This document shows positions 6,687-14,132 of a stretch of DNA of 15,139 nucleotides, one piece after another. The position numbers and the translations under genes are program-made. The notes beneath the pieces are model-generated. The model saw only the letters and a list, made by a program, of their open reading frames with translations. It searched no databases and was not told the DNA's origin. Each line of letters opens with the position of its first letter. The first letter of the stretch is position 1. Source of the stretch: an uncultured Bacteroidales bacterium (GTDB lineage: Bacteria; Bacteroidota; Bacteroidia; Bacteroidales; Bacteroidaceae); NCBI GenBank assembly GCA_937916465.1, contig CALFTK010000053.1, positions 1-15,139 on the forward strand. Reading direction: 5' to 3'.

Positions 6687-7055
6687 TTAGTTTTCCTCTA
6701 TTTGAACTATACCCTTTTCTGCTATCACTCTTTTGGGAATCTTTTTTACCACCTCATTATAACTGTGACATATTAGGGTACGAATAAGTTTATCAGGCAA
6801 TGCACCATATAGATTGAGCTGATTCCAATACTTTTTGTTCATGTGCCAAGCAGGAGTTATGTCCATGTAGTTTTCACGCAATTCTATAGCACGTTCCGGA
6901 TTACATTTCAGTACAAACCACTCAGTATTTTCCAAATCTATCATTGCAAAAATTTTCCCTGCTATACGGAATGCCAATGTTGTTTCGTCAAACGGAAAAT
7001 CTTCAGTAGTTTGAGGCAATGACAAACAGTACTCCCTTACACTCTCAATATTCAT
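6687..7055 (-). CDS. YjbR/MmcQ-like protein (CyaY-like fold)
   Basis: The 122 residues match the YjbR/MmcQ family across its whole length. Features are the opening MNIESVREYCLSLPQTTEDFPF, the strand DLENTEWFVLKCNPERAIELR, the signature PAWHMNKKYWNQL (68-80), and an end with SYNEVVKKIPK. Proteins of this family are small, cytoplasmic and often annotated as DNA-binding, but the true role is not established. It is the first gene of the minus-strand operon that continues through the hydrolase, glutaredoxin, rhodanese and sirtuin genes. A -7 promoter box (TATATTTG) lies about 20 bases upstream of its ATG, formed by the first bases of an intergenic repeat. Confidence 0.88.
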   Translation of the reverse strand: MNIESVREYCLSLPQTTEDFPFDETTLAFRIAGKIFAMIDLENTEWFVLKCNPERAIELRENYMDITPAWHMNKKYWNQLNLYGALPDKLIRTLICHSYNEVVKKIPKRVIAEKGIVQIEEN

Positions 7056-7074
7056 CCCTTAAATTTATTTTTTG

Positions 7075-7082
7075 CAAATATA
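7075..7082 (-). promoter_or_regulatory. -7 box of the YjbR-to-sirtuin operon promoter, within a repeat
   Basis: On the minus strand this reads TATATTTG, an exact TAnnTTTG match, ending 19 bases before the YjbR start codon. No clear -33 box is present at 19-21 bases. The box forms the outer end of the 27-bp repeat and is repeated at 7150-7157, so the repeat may carry the promoter. Confidence 0.45.
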
Positions 7083-7101
7083 CGTTTAAGTGAGCGAGAA
7101 A
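7075..7101. repeat. 27-bp intergenic direct repeat, copy 1
   Basis: The sequence begins CAAATATACGTTTAAG and ends GAGCGAGAAA. It is identical to 7150-7176, 75 bases further on. It overlaps by 3 bases the start of the 49-bp repeat that follows. Confidence 0.9.
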
Positions 7102-7147
7102 TATGAAGCTTGCTTCAATATTTTTCAAAGCGAACGTTAGTATATTA
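7099..7147. repeat. 49-bp intergenic direct repeat with hairpin, copy 1
   Basis: This 49-base unit matches 7244-7292 at 46 of 49 positions. Its first part holds a small inverted repeat (GAAGC-TT-GCTTC here, GAAGC-TC-GCTTC in the other copy), so the arms are kept while the centre changes. It ends GCGAACGTTAGTATATTA. Confidence 0.9.
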
Positions 7148-7149
7148 TT

Positions 7150-7176
7150 CAAATATACGTTTAAGTGAGCGAGAAA
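7150..7176. repeat. 27-bp intergenic direct repeat, copy 2
   Basis: Exact second copy of 7075-7101. It directly follows the first 49-bp unit with a two-base gap, so the order is 27-mer, 49-mer, 27-mer, spacer, 49-mer. Confidence 0.9.
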
Positions 7177-7193
7177 GTTGAGCAAGCGAATGG

Positions 7194-7211
7194 GTGAAAA
7201 TTTATTTTCAC
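7194..7211. repeat. Perfect inverted repeat in the spacer between repeat copies
   Basis: GTGAAAAT and ATTTTCAC (8-base arms, 2-base centre) form a perfect palindrome. Flanking bases extend a weaker outer pairing (AGCGA..AGTTG near 7169-7181 with CAACTTCGCT near 7228-7237), so the whole spacer may fold. No T-run follows. Confidence 0.7.
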
Positions 7212-7243
7212 ACGCAATGAGCGCAGCCAACTTCGCTAAAAGC

Positions 7244-7292
7244 AAATATGAAGCTCGCTTCAATATTTTTCACCGCGAACGTTAGTATATTA
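7244..7292. repeat. 49-bp intergenic direct repeat, copy 2
   Basis: Second copy of 7099-7147, with three substitutions. It ends just before the promoter-like region of the SIMPL gene. The 281-base gap 7056-7336 is thus almost entirely repeat, hairpin and promoter sequence; weak frames across it are not genes. Confidence 0.9.
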
Positions 7293-7304
7293 CCCAGCTT
7301 TCAT

Positions 7305-7312
7305 TATCTTCG
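7305..7312 (+). promoter_or_regulatory. Candidate -7 box for the SIMPL operon
   Basis: TATCTTCG matches TAnnTTTG at all but one fixed position and lies 24 bases before the ATG at 7337. A good -33 TTTG is not seen, although GTTAG at the repeat end lies at roughly that distance. Confidence 0.4.
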
Positions 7313-7336
7313 CAAAAACAAATAAAAACGTAGATT

Positions 7337-8041
7337 ATGAAAAGACGATTTGTAACAATGGTATGTGCTGTGGCTGCTATGCTTATAATATGCCCGGCCC
7401 TTTCAGCACAAGAGAGTTCAAAAGATTATATAGAGGTAATAGGAAAAGCAGAAAAGAAGGTTAAACCGGATGAAATTAAACTGCATATTGTAATAGACGA
7501 AAACGACATTGCAAAAAACAGGACTCTCAATAATCTGGAAAAGAACATAATCAAGTCTTTGGAATCTTTGGGTATAGACGTACAGAAGAATCTCAATGTA
7601 GTTGATTTAAGTAGCAATCTACAGAAATTTCTTTTAAAGAAAGACGATACCCAAATGAGAAAAGAGTATGATCTGAAGACAACATCGGCCAGCCAGGCTG
7701 CACAAGTAATGATAGAATTGGGTAAACTTGGAGTATCCAAAATAACCGTAAGTTCAGTAGATTGTTCAAATATTGAAGAACAGAGAAGAGAGGTTAGCAT
7801 TATGGCTATAAAAGATGCAAAAGCACGTGCAACAGAACTTACAACTGCAATAGGTCAAGAGATAGGTAAAGCAATTTACATATACGAACAGGACCTTGGA
7901 TATGCTCGTCCTACAGTTAGATTGATGAAGAATGCAGCCGTAAGAGAAGAATCTGTGGAAGACGCCGCATACGTATCTAATCTGGAATTTGAAGACATCA
8001 CAGTAGAAGGTCGTGTAATTGTAAGATTTGAACTTAAATAA
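7337..8041 (+). CDS. Secreted SIMPL-domain (DUF541) protein
   Basis: The 234-residue protein has a classical signal peptide (MKRRFVTMVCAVAAMLIICP, likely cut after ALSA). One SIMPL/DUF541 domain follows: YIEVIGKAEKKVKPDEIKL at the start, paired strands and helices through the middle, and the typical REVSIMAIKDAKARATELT helix near residues 155-173. It ends in ITVEGRVIVRFELK, the closing strand of the family. Members are periplasmic or cell-envelope proteins, and some form oligomers (BP26 of Brucella). A general function is not agreed. It is the first of three plus-strand genes; its TAA overlaps the next ATG by one base (TAATG), a sign of coupled translation. Family call firm, role unknown. Confidence 0.88.
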   Translation: MKRRFVTMVCAVAAMLIICPALSAQESSKDYIEVIGKAEKKVKPDEIKLHIVIDENDIAKNRTLNNLEKNIIKSLESLGIDVQKNLNVVDLSSNLQKFLLKKDDTQMRKEYDLKTTSASQAAQVMIELGKLGVSKITVSSVDCSNIEEQRREVSIMAIKDAKARATELTTAIGQEIGKAIYIYEQDLGYARPTVRLMKNAAVREESVEDAAYVSNLEFEDITVEGRVIVRFELK

Positions 8042-8859
8042 TGGTCATCACATCGGTAATAGACAATGAAAGCAGATGTAAACTTGCTGCAGAGCATGGT
8101 TTATCACTTCATATTGCCCTAAAAAATGGTATTAACATTCTATTCGATACAGGCAAAAGTGAATTGTTTGCTTCCAACTCTTCCCTTTTAGGAATTGATA
8201 TTACCAATGTAGATATTGCCGTTATCAGCCACGGACACTATGATCATGGTGGTGGTTTGGGGCATTTTCTAAAGCTGAATAGCAAAGCACCGGTTTATAT
8301 TCACAGCAAAGCTTTTCAACCGCACTATTCACTAAAAGAAGAGGGACTCAAATATATTGGACTGGACACATCAATACAAAACAGTCCACGTCTGATTTTT
8401 TGCAACGGCATTACAACAATCCATCCGGAAGTGATTGTTTTTTCAGATGTTGAAAAAAAGTATCAGCAACCTTTAGGAAACAGGTTGCTGTTTGGACCAC
8501 AACAAGATGAAAACGACACATTTACAGACGAACAAAATCTGATTATTACAGAGGGTAGCAACCATATTCTTATAGCAGGTTGTGCTCACAGAGGCATACT
8601 GAATATTTTAGAGAGTGCCACAAAAATAATAGGAAATCCCCCTACCCATGTATTTGCCGGAATGCATCTAATAAAGAGTGGTCTTGCTCCGGAAGAAGAA
8701 AGAGTATCAATCTGTTCATTAGCAGAACAATTAATGGAATACAAGGGGACTATGTTCTACACAATGCACTGTACCGGAATGGAACAATTCTGCACACTTA
8801 GGGAGAAGATGAAAAGACAGATAGAGTATTTATCAAGTGGAAAAATTATAGAGTTATGA
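8041..8859 (+). CDS. Metallo-beta-lactamase-fold hydrolase (COG1237 type)
   Basis: The 272-residue cytoplasmic protein has Asp36 in NILFDTGKS and the metal-binding motif SHGHYDHGGG (His64, His66, Asp68, His69). A third metal ligand is His183 in AGCAHRGI, and His243 lies in YTMHCTG. The arrangement, with GMHL (217-220) and the C-terminal HCTG, fits the COG1237 group. That group contains the archaeal dihydropterin-ribofuranosyl-aminobenzene 5'-phosphate synthase and many bacterial homologues of unknown substrate. The archaeal pterin reaction should not be assumed here. The last bases overlap the following gene (ATGA, 8856-8859), so the two are almost certainly co-translated. Confidence 0.88.
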   Translation: MVITSVIDNESRCKLAAEHGLSLHIALKNGINILFDTGKSELFASNSSLLGIDITNVDIAVISHGHYDHGGGLGHFLKLNSKAPVYIHSKAFQPHYSLKEEGLKYIGLDTSIQNSPRLIFCNGITTIHPEVIVFSDVEKKYQQPLGNRLLFGPQQDENDTFTDEQNLIITEGSNHILIAGCAHRGILNILESATKIIGNPPTHVFAGMHLIKSGLAPEEERVSICSLAEQLMEYKGTMFYTMHCTGMEQFCTLREKMKRQIEYLSSGKIIEL

Positions 8860-9824
8860 TTACAGAAACCGATATAAAGAGGTTTGAAAAAACCTTTGAT
8901 TACCTAAAACAGGTCCCATACGACATAAGTAAAGAGACACTATACACCGCATTGGAATTATATAACGGCTATAATCCTGATAATGCCGATAGTTTCAAAA
9001 CCTGTTTTGACACTAAAGTATATAACCACTATATCTCTACAGGAAAAATAGATACTATAGAGGAAGAGTCACTATCGCGTATGCTACATGATCACAGCAT
9101 ACACACTGCACTTAAAGGATTCTTCAAAACGCACAACAAACAGCATTGCATAGGCATTATGGGAGGTCACGCACTGCAAAGAACAGACTATATGTATAAA
9201 AAGATTGTTCTGCTAAGCAAACGTCTTACAGAACTTGGCTTTTATATGCTTAGCGGTGGTGGTCCGGGTGCAATGGAAGCCACACATTTAGGAGCCTGGA
9301 TGGCTGGATATAGCAATACCGATGTAGAAGAGGCGCTGCAAATACTTTCGGCTGCACCATCATATAAAAACAGCAATTGGCTGGCTACTGCATTTAGTGT
9401 TATAAACAACTATCCACAAACTAAATATGTCAGTTTAGGTATTCCAACATGGCTCTACGGACATGAACCATCCACCCCATTTGCCACACATATAGCCAAA
9501 TTCTTTGAAAACAGCATAAGAGAAGACAATATTCTGACTTTGGCTTTTGGTGGAATTATCTATACACCGGGCAGTGCGGGTACTATGCAAGAGATATTCC
9601 AGGATGCAGTGCAAAACCACTACCTCTCATTTGGAATCTCCAGTCCAATGATTTTTATGGGAAAAGAGGCTTGGACCCAACAAATGCCTATCTTTCCGCT
9701 ACTTCAAGAGTTACAGGCATGCAATAAATACAAGAACCTGTTGCTTGCCCTATCTGACGATATTGAAGAGATTATTGACAAACTAATGAAATTCAGAAAT
9801 CACATAGAACAAACTATGAGTTAA
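8856..9824 (+). CDS. LOG-like Rossmann nucleotide-binding protein (COG1611 type)
   Basis: The 322-residue protein carries both LOG/lysine-decarboxylase-like motifs: GGGPGAMEA (134-142) and PGSAGTMQE (238-246, usually PGGxGTxxE). A Rossmann-type strand with GIMGGHA precedes them. A ~95-residue N-terminal extension and the long insert between the motifs place it with larger COG1611 proteins, not with short cytokinin-activating LOG enzymes. The family hydrolyses or binds nucleotide monophosphates; a phosphoribohydrolase activity is possible but not shown for this type. The start overlaps the preceding hydrolase stop by four bases. Its TAA shares bases with the stop of the convergent small gene at 9821. 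Confidence 0.82.
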   Translation: MITETDIKRFEKTFDYLKQVPYDISKETLYTALELYNGYNPDNADSFKTCFDTKVYNHYISTGKIDTIEEESLSRMLHDHSIHTALKGFFKTHNKQHCIGIMGGHALQRTDYMYKKIVLLSKRLTELGFYMLSGGGPGAMEATHLGAWMAGYSNTDVEEALQILSAAPSYKNSNWLATAFSVINNYPQTKYVSLGIPTWLYGHEPSTPFATHIAKFFENSIREDNILTLAFGGIIYTPGSAGTMQEIFQDAVQNHYLSFGISSPMIFMGKEAWTQQMPIFPLLQELQACNKYKNLLLALSDDIEEIIDKLMKFRNHIEQTMS

Positions 9825-10129
9825 TCCATAACCTCTATGTAAAAACTGACAGGACGAAACCCATCGTTACAGGATATCATTGCGGAATGTGGATTCTGCA
9901 TCCATCCGTCATAGAAATTCCCGCCCCCGGCAGCCAGTTCTTCTACAAATGGTTGCATAGATATCCATGCACTGTCACACATACCTTCCGGTTTGCAACC
10001 ATCATCTGAAATAAAGGTCTGCCCCAACTGCATATCACAAGCATGCTCTATAGGATTCTCATACTCTTTCATCAAATCCCTATAACACGCCATCCGCTTA
10101 ACTGTGATTTTTACACTTTTCTTTTCCAT
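9821..10129 (-). CDS. TIGR04076-like small cysteine-containing protein
   Basis: With the start at 10129 the product is 102 residues: MEKKSVKITV at the N-terminus, then a YENPIEHACDMQLGQTFI segment, GMCDSAW (50-55) and the end motif ISCNDGFRPVSFYIEV (85-100). This is the layout of the TIGR04076 family, small proteins of anaerobes with conserved cysteines and unknown function. A methionine 12 codons upstream is less likely, because the family begins near KKVKITV. The cysteines (15, 31, 45, 51, 87) suggest metal or redox chemistry. It is a lone minus-strand gene convergent with the LOG-like gene, and both stop codons lie in the same TTAA. Confidence 0.75.
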   Translation of the reverse strand: MEKKSVKITVKRMACYRDLMKEYENPIEHACDMQLGQTFISDDGCKPEGMCDSAWISMQPFVEELAAGGGNFYDGWMQNPHSAMISCNDGFRPVSFYIEVMD

Positions 10130-10232
10130 ACTTATCTGCAAACTTACTAAATTTTTACGCAACATTTAATGTTATAGAACATTTACTCTGCACAAGTCGG
10201 GCAAAAGAGAGAAAAAACATTCCTTTCCATAA

Positions 10233-10262
10233 TTGTTTTTTCACTGTTTTCAACTAATTTTG
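10233..10262 (+). promoter_or_regulatory. Bacteroidetes-type promoter of the RiPP-like operon
   Basis: A TTG (10233-10235, shortened -33 box) is followed after 19 bases by TAATTTTG (10255-10262), a full TAnnTTTG match. The ATG of the PqqD-like gene follows 23 bases later. This is the best-spaced promoter in the window. It serves five genes with no further obvious promoter before the terminator at 14652. Confidence 0.6.
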
Positions 10263-10285
10263 TATAATTCTAAAAATCATTGTAG

Positions 10286-10552
10286 ATGAAGATTAAATCA
10301 GATTACAAGCTTCGCGAAATTGCAGGCGAAACTATTATTGTCAATCAAGGTACTGCCAGCATTAATATGACAAAAATCATATCATTAAATGCTTCTGCAC
10401 GTATGCTGTATGAAACATTGGCAGAAAAAGAGTTTTCTGTAGAAGATGCTGCACAAGTTTTGATTAGCACATACGGTATAAGCAATGAGCTGGCGCAGAA
10501 AGATGCAGATAACTGGATAAACGATCTAAAAAATTGCGGAGTAATAGAATGA
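10286..10552 (+). CDS. PqqD-like RiPP recognition element (RRE) protein
   Basis: The 88-residue protein is the size of a stand-alone PqqD domain and has its pattern. It begins with three beta strands (YKLREIAGETIIVNQG, then MTKIISLN), followed by the N-A-S-A-R-M-L-Y-E-T-L helix typical of the family. A winged-helix part follows (FSVEDAAQVLI, ISNELAQKDADNWINDLKNCG). PqqD-like proteins bind the leader of a precursor peptide and present it to the modifying enzymes; in lasso peptide clusters the B1 protein does this job. It is the first gene of a five-gene operon, and its stop overlaps the next start (ATGA). Two small peptides with YxxP leaders are encoded downstream at 14911 and 15045, which fits an RRE role. 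Confidence 0.82.
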   Translation: MKIKSDYKLREIAGETIIVNQGTASINMTKIISLNASARMLYETLAEKEFSVEDAAQVLISTYGISNELAQKDADNWINDLKNCGVIE

Positions 10553-11646
10553 AAACAGTTCCATTGCCATACCACGTACAGATGCTCTTTGCACTGCTTA
10601 GAGCATCACTGAACGAAACCACTCCGGAAATATCCTATTTTCAGAATAGTACGGAAAAAGAGTGGAAGGATTGTTACCATTTGGCAGCAAAACAAGGGGT
10701 GATGGCATTGGCTTGGGATGGTGTAGCAAAACTTCCAAAGGATATGCAGCCACCATTGTCCATTAAAATTACTTGGGCAACCGGTGTAGAGAGATACGAA
10801 CAGAAATACAATCGCTATTGCGAAACTATAGTACAACTTTCAGAATTTTACAAACAGCATGGTATCTCCACTATGCAGATTAAGGGTGTGGGGTTCTCTA
10901 CGCTATACCCTATTCCATCGCACAGAGAGGGTGGCGACATTGATATCTTTACCTACTCTGCTGCTCCCGATGACCTCTCCCATAAGGAGGCTAATTGTTT
11001 GGCAGATACTTTAATTCAGGAACAAGGTATAGAGGTAGATACAAGCTATCCTAAACACAGTCATTTTTACTACAACAATATACCTGTAGAGAACCATAAG
11101 ACTTTTGTTAATGTAAATAGCTACAAGACAGCACAGTTAATAGAAGAAACACTTATCAAGTGTATGAACCCTAAAGAAACTATTTTAGCTACGGGCAAAA
11201 TACTTACTCCATCACCGGAGTTTAACTCTCTCTTTATTGCCTGTCACGCTTTTCAGCATTATGGCAGCGGTTTGGCTCTGCATCATCTGTGTGATTGGGC
11301 CATAATACTCAAGAACTATGGTTTACTTATTCCAAATGAGATACAGGACAAGAAGATTCTTAATGGTTTTGCAGCATTAACTACACTATCAAATCTCTAT
11401 TTAGGTACAGCTATTCCTGTTGACGGAGAAGATATTATTGCAAAAGAGATGCTTCAAGAGATATTGCACCCTCAATACTCTGTGAACAATCCTAAGAAAA
11501 ACAGAGTTGGTATTTTGGTTTATAAAACTAAAAGATTGCTCTACAACCATAGAATTAAGAATAGAATTTTGACATCATCGTTAACAAAACGTATTCTTAG
11601 TTCTATTGTGGCGCATATCAAAACTCCTAAAACCATCTTCAATTAA
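10549..11646 (+). CDS. Nucleotidyltransferase-fold protein (NTP_transf_5 type)
   Basis: The start at 10549 overlaps the PqqD-like stop by four bases; a start five codons earlier is possible but lies inside the previous gene. The 365-residue product has an N-terminal helical region and the core MQIKGVGFSTLYPIPSHREGGDIDIF (109-134). Lys112-Gly113, the P-x-x-x-R-x-x-G-D-I-D-I-F string and its acidic residues form the usual metal-binding site of this nucleotidyltransferase class. A helical C-terminal half follows (FIACHAFQHYGSGLALHHLCDW). Genes of this family are known passengers of lasso peptide and other RiPP clusters, where they may transfer a nucleotide or act with the neighbouring kinase. 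The substrate here is unknown; modification of the peptide is inferred from position. Confidence 0.8.
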   Translation: MKTVPLPYHVQMLFALLRASLNETTPEISYFQNSTEKEWKDCYHLAAKQGVMALAWDGVAKLPKDMQPPLSIKITWATGVERYEQKYNRYCETIVQLSEFYKQHGISTMQIKGVGFSTLYPIPSHREGGDIDIFTYSAAPDDLSHKEANCLADTLIQEQGIEVDTSYPKHSHFYYNNIPVENHKTFVNVNSYKTAQLIEETLIKCMNPKETILATGKILTPSPEFNSLFIACHAFQHYGSGLALHHLCDWAIILKNYGLLIPNEIQDKKILNGFAALTTLSNLYLGTAIPVDGEDIIAKEMLQEILHPQYSVNNPKKNRVGILVYKTKRLLYNHRIKNRILTSSLTKRILSSIVAHIKTPKTIFN

Positions 11647-11647
11647 T

Positions 11648-13279
11648 ATGCTCAAAAGGATATATTACTTACTACAGGCAGACGAACGCAAAAAGGCGGT
11701 AAAGATGGCGATTACGGTTTTCTTCACTGCACTGTTGGATTTTATCAGTCTGGCAGCATTACTACCGGTGCTATATTTCTTACTTGAAGATGGCAACCAA
11801 AGTAAGGCCGCTTTAACCTTTAGTATGGTGGCTGTTGCTGTAATAATTGTAAAATCTCTTTTAACTATTCTTCTAACACGTTACCAGAACAGATGCCTGT
11901 TATCTTTCTACAAAAGATTCAGTTTTTCGCTCTTTTCATCATATTACAACAGGGGCTTGTTGTTTATCAGAGAACAAGGCAGCAATAAATTGGAATATGA
12001 AATAAATGCTATGTGTTATGGATTCAGCCACAGCCTGTTAGCACCACTGTGCAGAATGGCGGGCGATGTTTTACTTATTCTTTTTGTAACAATAGCACTG
12101 CTAATATGGAATGGAGCAACTGTCTTAATACTCTATGCAACATTTATTCCGTTTATGTGTTTCTACTTTTTTGGCATAAAGAAAAAGGTGAGAAAATATG
12201 GTGAAGAAGATAGAGATGTTAAGAGAGAACAATCCAGAGTTGTAGCCGATACTTTCCGCGGATATGTAGATTTGGAGATAAACGGAGCTTTCCCTAATCT
12301 GCAAAAATCTTTTTTAGATGGTATGGATAAGATTAGCAACAATCGCCTTAAACTGGACACTCTGCTCAGATTGCCTATGTTCCTGTCAGAACTATCGGTA
12401 GTGATAGGTTTGGTTGTTTTGGTTACTTTTGGTACAGGCGATATTAAGATGCTGATAGGTGTATTTGCTGTGGCTGCATTCAGACTGCTCCCGGCACTGA
12501 GAACCACCCTATCCTGTTGGACACAAATTCAGAATTCCGAATGTTGTTTGGATGCCATAGAAGAGGGACTGAAAGAGTTTGACACCACAGAATCTGTAAA
12601 TTCACAAGAAATTTCTTTCTGTAACAATATTAACATTAAGAATCTTACATACGCTTATCCAAACAGCGAAATTCTGTTTTCAAATTTTAATTGCACTATC
12701 AATAAAGGTGAATACTTAGGTTTTTGCGGCACAAGCGGAGCCGGTAAATCAACACTTTTCAATCTTATCATTGGCCTGTTGGAGCCCACATCGGGGCAGA
12801 TAGAGATAGACGGAATTGCTCTTAAAAAAGAGACCAGAAAATCGTGGATAAAAAACATAGGTTACGTACCACAGGAGGTTTATATCTTTAATGGAACAAT
12901 AGCTGAAAACATAGCGTTAGGTTTTAACCATATAGACAAAGTTAAGATTGCCCAACTAATAAAATGGACCAGTTTAGATACGTGGATTGATTCGTTGCCC
13001 AATGGAATTGACACCTCTTTACACGAAGCCGGTGGCAATTTGTCCGGTGGACAGAAACAACGCATAGGCATAGCTCGCGCACTGTATAAAGGAGCATCGG
13101 TACTGCTTATGGACGAAGCTACATCGGCTTTGGACAACAATACCGAACAGGAGATAATACAGACTATCAAAGATTTAAAATACAGTTGCAATAATCTTAC
13201 AATACTTTCTATAGCACATCGTGCAACTTCATTAAGCTATTGTGACAGAATTATTACTATCAAAAGAGATGATGAATAG
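11648..13279 (+). CDS. ABC exporter half-transporter (membrane domain plus ATPase)
   Basis: The chosen start lies one base after the previous stop; an in-frame ATG at 11606 is inside that gene. The 543-residue protein has a membrane domain with about six hydrophobic segments (about 20-45, 57-75, 135-180, 250-290). A complete ATPase domain follows: Walker A GTSGAGKST (361-369), Q-loop PQE (408-410), signature LSGGQKQR (465-472), Walker B VLLMDE with SALD, and H-loop His524. It is an exporter half-molecule expected to form a homodimer. There is no N-terminal C39 peptidase domain, so leader removal would need another enzyme, possibly the S26-type peptidase two genes on. Export of the modified peptide, or self-protection, is the likely role; both are inferred from context. 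Confidence 0.88.
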   Translation: MLKRIYYLLQADERKKAVKMAITVFFTALLDFISLAALLPVLYFLLEDGNQSKAALTFSMVAVAVIIVKSLLTILLTRYQNRCLLSFYKRFSFSLFSSYYNRGLLFIREQGSNKLEYEINAMCYGFSHSLLAPLCRMAGDVLLILFVTIALLIWNGATVLILYATFIPFMCFYFFGIKKKVRKYGEEDRDVKREQSRVVADTFRGYVDLEINGAFPNLQKSFLDGMDKISNNRLKLDTLLRLPMFLSELSVVIGLVVLVTFGTGDIKMLIGVFAVAAFRLLPALRTTLSCWTQIQNSECCLDAIEEGLKEFDTTESVNSQEISFCNNINIKNLTYAYPNSEILFSNFNCTINKGEYLGFCGTSGAGKSTLFNLIIGLLEPTSGQIEIDGIALKKETRKSWIKNIGYVPQEVYIFNGTIAENIALGFNHIDKVKIAQLIKWTSLDTWIDSLPNGIDTSLHEAGGNLSGGQKQRIGIARALYKGASVLLMDEATSALDNNTEQEIIQTIKDLKYSCNNLTILSIAHRATSLSYCDRIITIKRDDE

Positions 13280-14132
13280 AACATATAAGGTAGCAGGATA
13301 TAATTTCAGTGTTTCCGGAGATGCTTTATGCAATGCAATAGAACAGATTTTCGGTTTCAAATCCTTTGAAACAGCTGAACAAGATGTACTTTTTGCTTTC
13401 ACTGAAGGCACTGACACACCGAATATGCTCAATGTTCAATATGAATTTGCATACGAAGATGTTACAGGCAAATTTGGCAGAAGCGATAATGGATATCTCC
13501 TGGTATTACAACCAGCTGAAGAAGATGCATTATATCTGTGGAGTACCGATACAAAAACAGATTTGCAGATAACAGGCAATCTATCAATTCATCTCTTTAG
13601 ATTTGCTCTGTGGGTAGGCTTTGGACTTAAAATTCTGCCATTAGGTGCTGTCGCCATACATAGCAGTTGTATAGTATATCAGAATAAAGCTGTACTTGTT
13701 TTAGGTGAAAGTGGTACAGGCAAGAGTACGCACACACGCCTGTGGCGAGAACATATCCAGGGCGCCTTTCTACTGAACGATGATAGCCCAATAATAAGAG
13801 TATATGATGGTAAAGTTTGGGCATACGGTAGCCCGTGGAGCGGCAAAACACCTTGTTACAGACAGGAAAGATACGAATTGGCAGGTTGTGTACGTCTTTC
13901 TCAAGCTCCATACAATAACATAAAAAAGCTGTCGGTATTACAAGCATACGGTTCCATACATCCATCGTGCCCGCCTGAATTTGCATACGACAGCAAACTA
14001 TACGACCACATAAGCAGTTTTATAAACAAACTGATTTCAAACGTACCATTCTATCATCTGGCCTGCCTTCCCAACCAGGATGCCGCAGTTCTTTCTTCCA
14101 AAACAGTTTTTGAAAATGAAACAGATTGCTAA
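13272..14132 (+). CDS. HPr-kinase/phosphorylase-like protein
   Basis: The start at 13272 (ATG, with another ATG at 13269) overlaps the ABC gene end by eight bases. The 286-residue protein has an N-terminal alpha/beta region. Its C-terminal half resembles the catalytic domain of HPr kinase and PEP carboxykinase: GAVAIHSSC (115-123), P-loop GESGTGKSTHTRLW (145-158), LLNDDSP (167-173), and GSPWSGKT (186-193). Proteins of this kind in lasso peptide clusters (as in the paeninodin system) phosphorylate the precursor peptide. True HprK in Gram-positive bacteria acts on HPr Ser46 and has a different, longer N-terminal domain. Together with PqqD-like and nucleotidyltransferase genes, a peptide kinase role is the best guess. 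Two serines in the tail of the first peptide (at 14911) are conceivable targets. Confidence 0.82.
   Translation: MNRTYKVAGYNFSVSGDALCNAIEQIFGFKSFETAEQDVLFAFTEGTDTPNMLNVQYEFAYEDVTGKFGRSDNGYLLVLQPAEEDALYLWSTDTKTDLQITGNLSIHLFRFALWVGFGLKILPLGAVAIHSSCIVYQNKAVLVLGESGTGKSTHTRLWREHIQGAFLLNDDSPIIRVYDGKVWAYGSPWSGKTPCYRQERYELAGCVRLSQAPYNNIKKLSVLQAYGSIHPSCPPEFAYDSKLYDHISSFINKLISNVPFYHLACLPNQDAAVLSSKTVFENETDC

Noticed and set aside
7045..7263. Minus-strand small open frame with an internally repeated peptide (FLAHLNVYL)
   Set aside because: The peptide repeat simply reflects the duplicated 27-bp intergenic DNA repeat; it overlaps the YjbR start and lacks codon-like pattern.
7075..7292. Possible CRISPR array
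   Set aside because: Only two copies each of two different repeat units, no regular spacers and no cas genes in the window.
8041..8859. Antibiotic-hydrolysing beta-lactamase
   Set aside because: The fold is metallo-beta-lactamase, but the motifs (AGCAHRG, YTMHCTG) and lack of a signal peptide fit the COG1237 group, not class B enzymes.
13272..14132. PEP carboxykinase (a label such proteins often get)
   Set aside because: Only the shared P-loop kinase fold matches; the protein is about half the length of PEP carboxykinase and sits in a peptide-type operon.
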